Source: Acidobacteriaceae bacterium
Lineage (GTDB): Bacteria; Acidobacteriota; Terriglobia; Terriglobales; Acidobacteriaceae
NCBI GenBank assembly: GCA_025462885.1
Contig: JAOAPN010000005.1
Span: 1 to 64,000 of the forward strand
Length of the DNA stretch: 64,000 nt
Direction of reading: 5' to 3'
Below, piece after piece: positions 37,169-44,644 of the stretch. How positions within the stretch are numbered: position 1 is the stretch's first letter; every line of letters begins with the position of its first letter. The position numbers and the translations under genes are program-made. Below the pieces are notes generated by a model. The model had not been told where the DNA came from, made no database searches, and worked only from the letters and a program-made list of their open reading frames with translations.

Positions 37169-38140
37169 TTAGCAGAGTCCCATCCTGAGCTGGCCTCTGA
37201 GTTGACCAAGGATGCGTTCCGTCGCTACGGCCAGAGGACCTTCAAGAGTGCAGCCACTCGCGCTGCGGTGACCGCCGCCTCCAAAGGATTCAGCGACCTT
37301 GGCCACGTCCACCTTCCCTTTGCTCCGGATGCTGAGGCGGAACTCTCCGCCGGGTGCAACCTCGCGCAGGAAGACGGCGGATTCAATACCCGCTATCCCG
37401 ATGAGATAGTTGACGACGCCTTCGCAGTCTTCCGCCGTGGCTCCGGCCCGCTCGATCTCCGCGTCCGTCACCCAGCTCCATGCGACCTGGCCGTCCAGCT
37501 TCATATTGGAAAGAGCGACAGCCAGCAGGCGAATCTTGCTCTCGGGATTGGTGAAGTAGAGATTCCGTGCGATCAGGCTGGGGCTGGCCCCGCGTTCTGC
37601 CAGGTGATGGGCCACTTCGAAGGTAGAGGCCGTCGTGCTGGGATAGGTGAAAGAGCCGGTGTCGGAGAGGATCGCTGCATAGAGGCAGGTGGCCATCGAA
37701 GGCGTGATCTCGACCTTGGCGGCAACTGCAATGCGATAGACCATCTCCGCGACAGCGCAGGCATGTTCGTCGATCCAGTTCAGGGTCCCATAGTGCCGGC
37801 CGCTGGCGTGGTGATCGATGTTGATCAGTAGTCGGCTGTCCAGACCTTTCAGGCCGGTGCGCTCGGTGCTGTCGCACTCCAGAATGATCGCGGGCGTATC
37901 GTTGTCGCCGGCGGTCGTCGCGACCGTGATCGTCTCCACACCGGGAAGGCTGCGATAGATGTAGGGGGCCGGATCGGACATGATGATCTGGGTCTCGCAG
38001 CCGAGCTGCTGCAAGATCTCCGCGAGAGCCAACGCGGAGCCGACCGCGTCGCCGTCAGGACGGGCGTGCGATGTGATGAGGAAGCGCTTGGTCGAGCGAA
38101 AGCTCTGCAACAGCGATTCGATGGAGGCTTTTTCGGTCAT
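37169..38140 (-). CDS. nrnA: DHH-DHHA1 phosphoesterase, nanoRNase/pAp phosphatase
   Basis: Encodes 323 residues. The DHH domain has SHARPDGDAVGSALAL, ILECDSTERTG and LINIDHHASGRHYG, and the DHHA1 domain ends FGGGGHRSASGCTLEG. NrnA-type enzymes degrade very short RNAs and 3'-phosphoadenosine 5'-phosphate with manganese. It overlaps the rbfA stop by four bases (ATGA). The rbfA-nrnA pairing is common in bacteria. Confidence 0.93.
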   Translation of the reverse strand: MTEKASIESLLQSFRSTKRFLITSHARPDGDAVGSALALAEILQQLGCETQIIMSDPAPYIYRSLPGVETITVATTAGDNDTPAIILECDSTERTGLKGLDSRLLINIDHHASGRHYGTLNWIDEHACAVAEMVYRIAVAAKVEITPSMATCLYAAILSDTGSFTYPSTTASTFEVAHHLAERGASPSLIARNLYFTNPESKIRLLAVALSNMKLDGQVAWSWVTDAEIERAGATAEDCEGVVNYLIGIAGIESAVFLREVAPGGEFRLSIRSKGKVDVAKVAESFGGGGHRSASGCTLEGPLAVATERILGQLRGQLRMGLC

Positions 38141-38553
38141 GCTTTCGAGGGGGTCTCCGTCGGTATGGCTGTCTGAGCCGCGGTGCGTTTGGCGTCACGT
38201 TTACGCATCCGCCCGAGCAACTCATCCATGCGGCCGGTCATTTTGGCAGAACGGTCGATGGCGAAGGAAAGTTCGGGAACATGGCGTACCCCCATGCGGT
38301 CGCGGAGTTGAGAGCGGATATAGGCGCGAGCCGTGGTCAGGGCCTCGAGCGTCGACTGCTCCTCTTCTTCGGAGCCTTGCACAGCCACGAAGATGCGGGC
38401 TGCCTTGCCGCCCGGTGCCAGCACGACATCGGTGACATAGGCGGGGGCGATCCGTGGATCGGAGAGTTCGCCTTCCAGCATCGCTCCGATCTCTTCGGAG
38501 AAGGTATTAGCTACGCGGTTTCGGTGATACGTTCGTGCTCGTTGTTCAGGCAT
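38137..38553 (-). CDS. rbfA: Ribosome-binding factor A
   Basis: Encodes 138 residues. It opens with RVANTFSEEIGAMLEGELSD, then the KH-like domain with VTDVVLAPGGKAARIFVAVQ and RVRHVPEL-like MGVRHVPELSFAIDRS. RbfA aids late 16S processing and 30S maturation. The C-terminal about 35 residues are basic and variable. It overlaps nrnA by four bases and follows ylxP by 49 bp. Confidence 0.95.
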   Translation of the reverse strand: MPEQRARTYHRNRVANTFSEEIGAMLEGELSDPRIAPAYVTDVVLAPGGKAARIFVAVQGSEEEEQSTLEALTTARAYIRSQLRDRMGVRHVPELSFAIDRSAKMTGRMDELLGRMRKRDAKRTAAQTAIPTETPSKA

Positions 38554-38602
38554 TTTAGTTAGGCCGCCAATCTCCTAGTTTATCAAAACTAGGACTTGCA
38601 AG

Positions 38603-38902
38603 CTATTCCGGAAGAATCTCCGCGAAGGAATCGAGCACTTCTGCAGAGAGCCCCGTGGCGATTCGAAGGGCGGCCTCGTCGATCTGTTGGATCTGGCCGG
38701 TCAAGTAGCTGGTTGAGTTGGAGATAGCCACGATGCCCAGCGTAGCGCGATTCCAGACAACGGCCTCGTCTAGTTCCGCAATGGACAGATTAAAACCGTG
38801 CCGCAGTTTGTCTTTCATCGAGCGTACGACCTGACGTCGATCTTTGAGGGACTGTGCGTGGGGAATCTCCAGCTCGAGAATGAGTTTTGCGATCGGCATC
38901 AT
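38603..38902 (-). CDS. ylxP: DUF503 family protein (YlxP)
   Basis: Encodes 99 residues with the family signature LILELEIPHAQSLKDRRQVV and NLSIAELDEAVVWNRATLGI. YlxP proteins are small and poorly characterised; in many bacteria the gene lies between infB and rbfA, and a role in ribosome assembly has been proposed. Here it is directly before rbfA but 9 kb from infB, so the ancestral nusA-infB-ylxP-rbfA order has been split. Confidence 0.9.
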   Translation of the reverse strand: MMPIAKLILELEIPHAQSLKDRRQVVRSMKDKLRHGFNLSIAELDEAVVWNRATLGIVAISNSTSYLTGQIQQIDEAALRIATGLSAEVLDSFAEILPE

Positions 38903-39212
38903 CGTGGAGGCCCCTGGGGGACCGTTGCGCTAAAGTATTCAGTTAATGAGAGATAGCCTTGCACTTGAGGAGGATTGTAACGCTAAACCTCTCAAGATAA
39001 AAGACTTCACTGTAAACCGTTGAAGTGCATTGGCTTAGCTGGTACATCCTGTGTCTCAGTAGACTACCCGCTAGATCGTGTCGTCAAGCGCGAGGTAGGC
39101 ATCCGGCGACTTTAGAAGAGTGGCCTGAGACGACAGGATTGAGACCTGAACGAGTCTTTCCAGTACGCAAATCCGTGGATGGGGTAGGTGTAAGGTGGTT
39201 TTGGGCGGTGCA
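38903..39212. other. Divergent intergenic region between ylxP and ackA
   Basis: 310 bp without a gene. It must hold the promoters for the ylxP operon (-) and ackA (+), but no convincing -35/-10 pair was found. An imperfect inverted repeat (CTTGAGGAGG 38964-38973 with CCTCTCAAG 38988-38996) lies about 60 bp before the ylxP start, in its probable leader. Confidence 0.4.
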
Positions 39213-40424
39213 ATGCACATACTGGTTCTCAACAGCGGATCGTCGTCGATCAAGTTCTCTGTCTTCGAAGTGGGGGAGAAAGTCCGATTTGGCGACCCTC
39301 GTTCTTTGTATGAGGGCGAAGTAAGCGGCATCGGTATGCCGGGCAGCCGATTGAAGTTTCACGATGCGGCTGGGCAGGATCTGACTGGTGTGCGCGCGGA
39401 GATAAAGATCGAGTCAGCCGCTGACGCAATCCGGGCGGTGATGGATCTGGTTCTGGGATCCGGTATGGCGGCGATGGACGCAGTGGGGTACCGTGTGGTC
39501 CATCCCGGGGCTCGACTCAAGGGACATTGCAGGATCACGGACGAGGTGCTGCGGGAGTTGGAGGCGGCGGCAGAGTTTGCGCCGCTCCACGATCCGGCAG
39601 CCGTGGCAGTGATTCGTGCGGCGATGGAACGAATTCCCGATGCACTGCACTTTGCCTGTTTCGATACGGTCTTCCACGAGTCGATGCAGAAGGCCGCCAC
39701 CTCCTACGCGCTGCCGCAGGAGATACGGGATCGCGGCGTGCGGCGCTACGGCTTCCACGGGTTGAGCTGCGAATCCATCGTGCGCCAGATCCTGAACGCC
39801 GTGGAGCGCGGCACGATGAAGTTTCCGCAGCGGCTGGTGATCGCGCACCTCGGAAGCGGATGCAGCGTGACGGCGGTTGAGCAGGGCCGCTCGCTGGATA
39901 CGACGATGGGATTGACGCCGACCGGCGGCGTGGTCATGGGGACGCGACCGGGCGATCTCGATCCGGGCCTGATGCTGTACCTGTTGCGGCAGGAGGGCGC
40001 GACGGTGGAGTCGGTCGAGCACATGGTGAACCACGCTGCGGGAATGGTCGCTCTCTCCGGCCTGAAGAATGACATGAAGACGGTACGCGAGGCCGCCGCT
40101 GCAGGCGACGCCAGGGCCGTTCTGGCGATTGAGGTCTTTACCCGGAGCGTACGGAAGGCTATCGGCGGGTTTGTCTGGTTGATGGGCGGAGTCGACGCGA
40201 TCGTCTTCGCAGGCGGGATCGGAGAGCACGATGCCGCCACCCGGAAGCAGATTCTGGAGGGACTGGAGGAGATGGGCATTGTGCTGGACGAAACTCTTGA
40301 TAAAGCGAAGGAAGATGGCGTGCGAAGAGTGAGTGCAACGAAATCCAGCGTAGCGGTCTTCGTCGTACCCAGCGAAGAAGATCAGATGATCGCGGTGCAT
40401 GTGCTGGAGATGATGGCGGGATAG
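39213..40424 (+). CDS. ackA: Acetate kinase
   Basis: Encodes about 403 residues. ILVLNSGSSSIKFSVFEVGE is the phosphate-binding opening. FDTVFHESM, RRYGFHGLSCESI, HLGSGCSVTAVEQGRSLDTT and the MGTRPGDLDPGLM and VFAGGIGEHDAATR segments are all diagnostic. It converts acetyl phosphate + ADP to acetate + ATP. The frame is open from a GTG at 39195, but the ATG at 39213 fits the family start. No pta lies nearby; the next gene is a phosphoketolase, which supplies acetyl phosphate. Confidence 0.95.
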   Translation: MHILVLNSGSSSIKFSVFEVGEKVRFGDPRSLYEGEVSGIGMPGSRLKFHDAAGQDLTGVRAEIKIESAADAIRAVMDLVLGSGMAAMDAVGYRVVHPGARLKGHCRITDEVLRELEAAAEFAPLHDPAAVAVIRAAMERIPDALHFACFDTVFHESMQKAATSYALPQEIRDRGVRRYGFHGLSCESIVRQILNAVERGTMKFPQRLVIAHLGSGCSVTAVEQGRSLDTTMGLTPTGGVVMGTRPGDLDPGLMLYLLRQEGATVESVEHMVNHAAGMVALSGLKNDMKTVREAAAAGDARAVLAIEVFTRSVRKAIGGFVWLMGGVDAIVFAGGIGEHDAATRKQILEGLEEMGIVLDETLDKAKEDGVRRVSATKSSVAVFVVPSEEDQMIAVHVLEMMAG

Positions 40425-40508
40425 ACGGACTATTCAGCAAAAGATCAGCCTGTTCCCGGGATCATTTCGGAAGCCGTCTGCATCCAAACGACTGTACTCC
40501 CAACCGGC

Positions 40509-40524
40509 TGTGACGTGCGTCACC
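40509..40524 (+). promoter_or_regulatory. CRP/FNR-like operator upstream of phosphoketolase
   Basis: TGTGA-CGTGCG-TCACC matches the CRP consensus TGTGA-N6-TCACA at nine of ten half-site positions. It lies 134 bp before the xfp start, with a possible -35 (TTGATG) six bases after it; the matching -10 is weak. Whether a CRP/FNR-family regulator binds here is an inference. Confidence 0.35.
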
Positions 40525-40657
40525 TTCTGTTGATGTTTCCTCTGCAATGATTGGCATAGCGTAATCTAAGCAGCACTGTTATGGGCTGAGGTTTGCGCCC
40601 GGAACCATTTGTACTCTCACGTCAGGCCTTGTCTGCCCACAATACTGAGGAGATACG

Positions 40658-43075
40658 ATGACCGCTTCGACTTTGAACCCCACTGTTGTAACTGCGATCC
40701 AAGAGGCTCCGCTGAGTGCGGAGGAATTGCGCCTGATCGATGGCTATTGGCGGGCGTGCAACTATCTCTGTGTCGGCATGCTCTACCTGCGGGCGAACCC
40801 GCTGCTGCGCGAGCCGCTGAAGCCGGAGCAGATCAAGAACCGCCTGCTGGGCCATTGGGGATCGGATCCGGGGCAGACCTTTGCGTGGGTCCATCTTAAT
40901 CGGCTGATCAAGAAGTATGACCTTAACCTGATCTATCTCTCCGGCCCCGGGCATGGTGCGCCGGCTACGCTTTCGAACAGCTATCTTGAGGGCGTGTATT
41001 CGGAGGTCTACCCGGATAAGAGCGAAGACACCGATGGCATGCTGCGGTTCATGAAGCAGTTCTCGTTTCCCGGCGGAATCGGGAGCCATTGCACGCCGGA
41101 GACGCCGGGTTCGATCCACGAGGGCGGTGAGCTGGGCTACAGCATCTCCCACGGATTCGGCGCGGCCTTCGACAATCCCGATCTGATCGTGACCGTGGTC
41201 GTCGGCGACGGCGAAGCGGAGACCGGACCACTGGCTACGAGTTGGCACTCGAATAAATTTCTGAATCCGGTGCGGGACGGCGCGGTGCTCCCGATACTGC
41301 ACCTGAATGGTTACAAGATCGCGAACCCCACGATCCTCGCGCGCATTCCTGCCGAAGAGCTGGAGTGGCTGTTCAAGGGCCTCGGCTGGACGCCGTATGT
41401 TGTCGAAGGAGACGACCCCGAGATCATGCACCAGAAGATGACGGCAGTCACGGAGCACTGCATCCTTGAGATCAAGGCGATCCAGGAGAAGGCGCGCAGT
41501 GCAGCTCCCGGCACGAAGGTCGAACGACCTCGCTGGCCGATGATTATCCTGCGGACTCCCAAGGGTTGGACGTGCCCGAAGCAGATCGACGGACACAAGC
41601 TGGAAGGCTCCTGGCGCGCCCACCAGATGCCGATCCTCGATCCTGTCACCAGTCCCGCGCACCTCGCCGAGCTTGAGACATGGATGCGCAGCTACAAGCC
41701 CGAGGAGCTCTTTGACGAGAAGGGCGCGCTGATCGCCGAGTTGAAAGCACTGGCTCCCGTCGGACAGCGGCGCATCACTGCGAATCCCCATGCGAACGGT
41801 GGCGTTCTGCGCAAGCCGCTGGATCTCCCCGACTTCAAGGACTATGCGCTGAAGGTGGAACGTCCGGGTCAGGTGGAGGTGTCGTCGACCGATACGCTGG
41901 CGCATTTTCTGCGCGACGTAATGCGGAACAACATGACCAACTTCCGCGTCTTCGGGCCGGACGAGACCGCTTCCAATAAGCTGCAGGCGATCTACGAGGC
42001 CAGCGGCAAGACGTGGATGGAAGCGCTGGTCGACTCCGATGCCGACGGAGGCTTTCTTTCGACCGATGGCCGCGTGATGGAGATGCTCAGCGAGCACACG
42101 CTGGAAGGCTGGTTCGAGGGCTATGTCCTGACGGGGCGGCACGGTTTCTTCTCGACCTACGAGGCATTCGTCCACATCATCGACTCCATGTTCAACCAGC
42201 ATGCGAAGTGGCTGGAGAAGAGCAAGCTGGAGCTGCGGTGGCGCGCGCCGATCTCTTCCATCAACCTGCTGATTACGTCGCTGGTATGGCGGCAGGATCA
42301 CAACGGATTCACACACCAGGATCCGGGCTTTCTGGACCTCGTCACCAACAAGAGCCCCGAGGTCACGCGGATCTATCTTCCGCCCGATGCGAACTGCCTG
42401 CTGAGCGTCGGAGATCATTGCCTGCGCAGCACCAACTACATCAACGTTATCGTTGCCGATAAGGCTCCGCACCTGCAGTACCTGGACATGGATACAGCGG
42501 TGAAGCATTGCACCAAAGGCATCGGCATTTGGGACTTCGCCAGCAACGATGCCGGGGTCGAGCCAGACGTGGTGCTCGCCTGCGCCGGAGATATTCCGAC
42601 TTCGGAGTCGCTGGCTGCGGTCGCGATCCTGCGCGAACGCTGCCCGGATCTGAAGATACGTTTTGTGAACGTGGTCGACCTCTTCCGCTTGATGCCGGAA
42701 TCAGAACATCCGCATGGGCTCTCAGACCGCGAGTTTGATAGCCTCTTCACAAAGACCAAGCCGGTGATCTTCAACTTCCACGCGTATCCTTCGTTGATTC
42801 ACAAGCTGACCTACCGGCGCACGAATCACGCGAATATCCATGTGCGCGGCTACAAGGAAAAGGGAAATATCAATACTCCGCTGGAGTTGGCGATTCTGAA
42901 CCAGGTAGATCGTTTCAACATCTCGATCGATGTGATCGACCGTGTTCCGGGCCTGCAGGAGAGGGCCGCCCACACCAAGGAATGGCTCAAGGAAGAGATC
43001 ATCGACAGCGTGAACTACGCGCATGAGAATGGAATCGACCGGCCCGAGATCCGCGAGTGGAAGTGGCCCTTTTAG
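40658..43075 (+). CDS. xfp: Phosphoketolase (xylulose-5-P / fructose-6-P)
   Basis: Encodes 805 residues, normal for the family. Thiamine diphosphate binding shows in [12 protein letters not shown] and [17 protein letters not shown]. Further signatures are [38 protein letters not shown] and [16 protein letters not shown]. It splits xylulose 5-phosphate (or fructose 6-phosphate) with phosphate into acetyl phosphate and a shorter sugar phosphate. With the upstream ackA this gives acetate and ATP. GAGGAGA precedes the ATG. The 233-bp gap after ackA suggests it has its own promoter. Confidence 0.96.
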   Translation: MTASTLNPTVVTAIQEAPLSAEELRLIDGYWRACNYLCVGMLYLRANPLLREPLKPEQIKNRLLGHWGSDPGQTFAWVHLNRLIKKYDLNLIYLSGPGHGAPATLSNSYLEGVYSEVYPDKSEDTDGMLRFMKQFSFPGGIGSHCTPETPGSIHEGGELGYSISHGFGAAFDNPDLIVTVVVGDGEAETGPLATSWHSNKFLNPVRDGAVLPILHLNGYKIANPTILARIPAEELEWLFKGLGWTPYVVEGDDPEIMHQKMTAVTEHCILEIKAIQEKARSAAPGTKVERPRWPMIILRTPKGWTCPKQIDGHKLEGSWRAHQMPILDPVTSPAHLAELETWMRSYKPEELFDEKGALIAELKALAPVGQRRITANPHANGGVLRKPLDLPDFKDYALKVERPGQVEVSSTDTLAHFLRDVMRNNMTNFRVFGPDETASNKLQAIYEASGKTWMEALVDSDADGGFLSTDGRVMEMLSEHTLEGWFEGYVLTGRHGFFSTYEAFVHIIDSMFNQHAKWLEKSKLELRWRAPISSINLLITSLVWRQDHNGFTHQDPGFLDLVTNKSPEVTRIYLPPDANCLLSVGDHCLRSTNYINVIVADKAPHLQYLDMDTAVKHCTKGIGIWDFASNDAGVEPDVVLACAGDIPTSESLAAVAILRERCPDLKIRFVNVVDLFRLMPESEHPHGLSDREFDSLFTKTKPVIFNFHAYPSLIHKLTYRRTNHANIHVRGYKEKGNINTPLELAILNQVDRFNISIDVIDRVPGLQERAAHTKEWLKEEIIDSVNYAHENGIDRPEIREWKWPF

Positions 43076-43150
43076 GTCTGCTTCACTTCAGGCATAGTCG
43101 ACATATATCGACGGTTTATCTTCTACGATCTGCTGAGTTCAGGGGATATT

Positions 43151-43287
43151 GGAAGGGCATGGCTTCAACCATGCCGAAAGAAGCCTTCCCTCTGTCTTTG
43201 TTTCATCGGTTTGCCTACGGCAAACCGATGAAACAAACAAATCAAAATGTGCAGCCTTTTGGCACATCTGAAGGTGTGCCCTTCCCA
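43151..43287. repeat. Composite palindromic element between xfp and eutC
   Basis: Three stems in 137 bp. Left unit: GGAAGG, then the GGCATGG-CTTCAA-CCATGCC hairpin (43156-43175). Centre: a perfect 19-bp stem, arms 43197-43215 and 43219-43237 with a TAC loop. Right unit: GGCACA-TCTGAAGG-TGTGCC (43261-43280) then CTTCCC, which is an inverted, diverged copy of the left unit (GGAAGGGCA outside, CTTCA in the loop). It lies between two converging gene ends. Structure fits a BIME- or MITE-like element; it may also act as a bidirectional terminator. Confidence 0.75.
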
Positions 43288-43290
43288 GCC

Positions 43291-44073
43291 CTAAGACGGC
43301 GGAGACGGCAACGCGGCTTCGAGATCTTTCAAGGCCGTGCCAGTAAGTTGAAGCCGGCGAGCCTCATTCGCTAGGGCCGCAATACGTTCGGCGGCGGCAC
43401 TGTAACGTAGCCCCTGGGTGCGAATGTTAGACACGCAATTTCGTTCCGCATCAGTCCGCCCAGGGCGAGGTGCCCAGGTCAGATACGCGCCCAGCGAATC
43501 GGGTGAACTCAGCCCGGGGCGCTCGCCGATCAGCAGCAGCGTGAGGTCGGCGTGGAGCGCCTGGCCGATCGGATCGGCAATCGCGACACGAGCCTGCTCG
43601 GCAATGACGATCGACGTCAGCTCCCAGGCGGGTAGAAGCGGCAACAGAGCATCCAGCAGCGCAATAGCGTGGCGGTCGAGCGCGAGTGCGGAGAGACCAT
43701 CCGCCAACACGATCGTCAGCCTGCTGCCGGACTTGCCAGCCTTCAAGGCCTTAGCAGCAAGCTGAACTTCGGATTCCGAAGCCGCGCTCAAAGTGCGGCC
43801 AAGGTCGGGACGGCGCAGGTACGTCGAGCGATCAGGCGCTGCCGACTTGACCGTGAGAAACTCCAGGCTGCGGCTCCGCAGCGCGTCCAGCAGGGAAGGA
43901 ACACTCATGCTGGTGTGGACCGCATCGCGAGCCTGCGCATGGGCCAGCGCAAAGTCCAGGGTGTCGTGCGTCGAGAGGCTGGAACCGGTGCGCGTAAGGC
44001 TAACGCGGGCCGTCGTGTGCTCCCGCAGGTCCGCGGGGATCGGGCGAATGACGGTGGGCCTGGAATCACTCAC
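43291..44073 (-). CDS. eutC: Ethanolamine ammonia-lyase small subunit, without eutB neighbour
   Basis: Encodes 260 residues. ARVSLTRTGSSLSTHDTLDF near the start, ERPGLSSPDSLGAYLTWAPR and GRTDAERNCVSNIRTQGL are EutC signatures. EutBC is a B12-dependent enzyme splitting ethanolamine into acetaldehyde and ammonia. GTG at 44073 is chosen for its AGGAG seven bases upstream; the frame is open further. eutB normally comes directly before eutC but here a MOSC gene does, so the large subunit must be elsewhere or missing. Confidence 0.88.
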   Translation of the reverse strand: MSDSRPTVIRPIPADLREHTTARVSLTRTGSSLSTHDTLDFALAHAQARDAVHTSMSVPSLLDALRSRSLEFLTVKSAAPDRSTYLRRPDLGRTLSAASESEVQLAAKALKAGKSGSRLTIVLADGLSALALDRHAIALLDALLPLLPAWELTSIVIAEQARVAIADPIGQALHADLTLLLIGERPGLSSPDSLGAYLTWAPRPGRTDAERNCVSNIRTQGLRYSAAAERIAALANEARRLQLTGTALKDLEAALPSPPS

Positions 44074-44114
44074 GCTTAAGCTCCTTTCCCGGTTCTTCTC
44101 GCACACTAGAGAAA

Positions 44115-44642
44115 CTACACGCAGACCAGCGGACGATGCGGCTCCGGCGGCAGAGTGACGTGAATCGTATCGTCTGGACGAACAGCACCGCCGGAGACCA
44201 CGATGGCCATAATCCCGGCCCTCGGAGACTCTGATTTCGGAACAAAACACTCTTTCATGAGCCCCGGTCGAATTGCATTGATCTGATTACAAGGGCTGCG
44301 CAGCCCGGTCACTTCGAGAACCGCGTCTCCAATCCCGAGCCGCGTTCCGGTAGGAAGCGTAAGCAGGTCGAAGTCGCGCGTCGTAATGTTCTCGCCGAGT
44401 TCGCCGGGTTGAAGACCGAGCTCGTCCAAAAGTTCATGCTGCAGCAGATGAACCTGGCAGAGGTTCGGCTTTGTAGGATCTTTACGCACCATGTAGCGGT
44501 GCCGTACCAGCACACCACAGTGCGCGTCGCCCTGAACACCCTCGCCAGCAAGGAGAGTGATCTCAGGCTGTGCGACCTTGGAGAAGCTATGCTTCGCCGA
44601 GAGATGGACGGCGGTAATATGCGGAGCCATAGTCGCGTCCAT
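44115..44642 (-). CDS. MOSC domain protein
   Basis: Encodes 175 residues. A MOSC beta-barrel is indicated by EGVQGDAHCGVLVRHRY, PGELGENITTRDFDLLTLPT and the conserved cysteine in LRSPCNQINAIRPGL. MOSC domains handle sulfur or molybdenum cofactor chemistry; stand-alone bacterial members such as YiiM reduce N-hydroxylated compounds. The exact reaction here is unknown. It starts 2 bp after the penicillin acylase stop and ends 41 bp before eutC. Confidence 0.88.
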   Translation of the reverse strand: MDATMAPHITAVHLSAKHSFSKVAQPEITLLAGEGVQGDAHCGVLVRHRYMVRKDPTKPNLCQVHLLQHELLDELGLQPGELGENITTRDFDLLTLPTGTRLGIGDAVLEVTGLRSPCNQINAIRPGLMKECFVPKSESPRAGIMAIVVSGGAVRPDDTIHVTLPPEPHRPLVCV

Positions 44643-44644
44643 GT

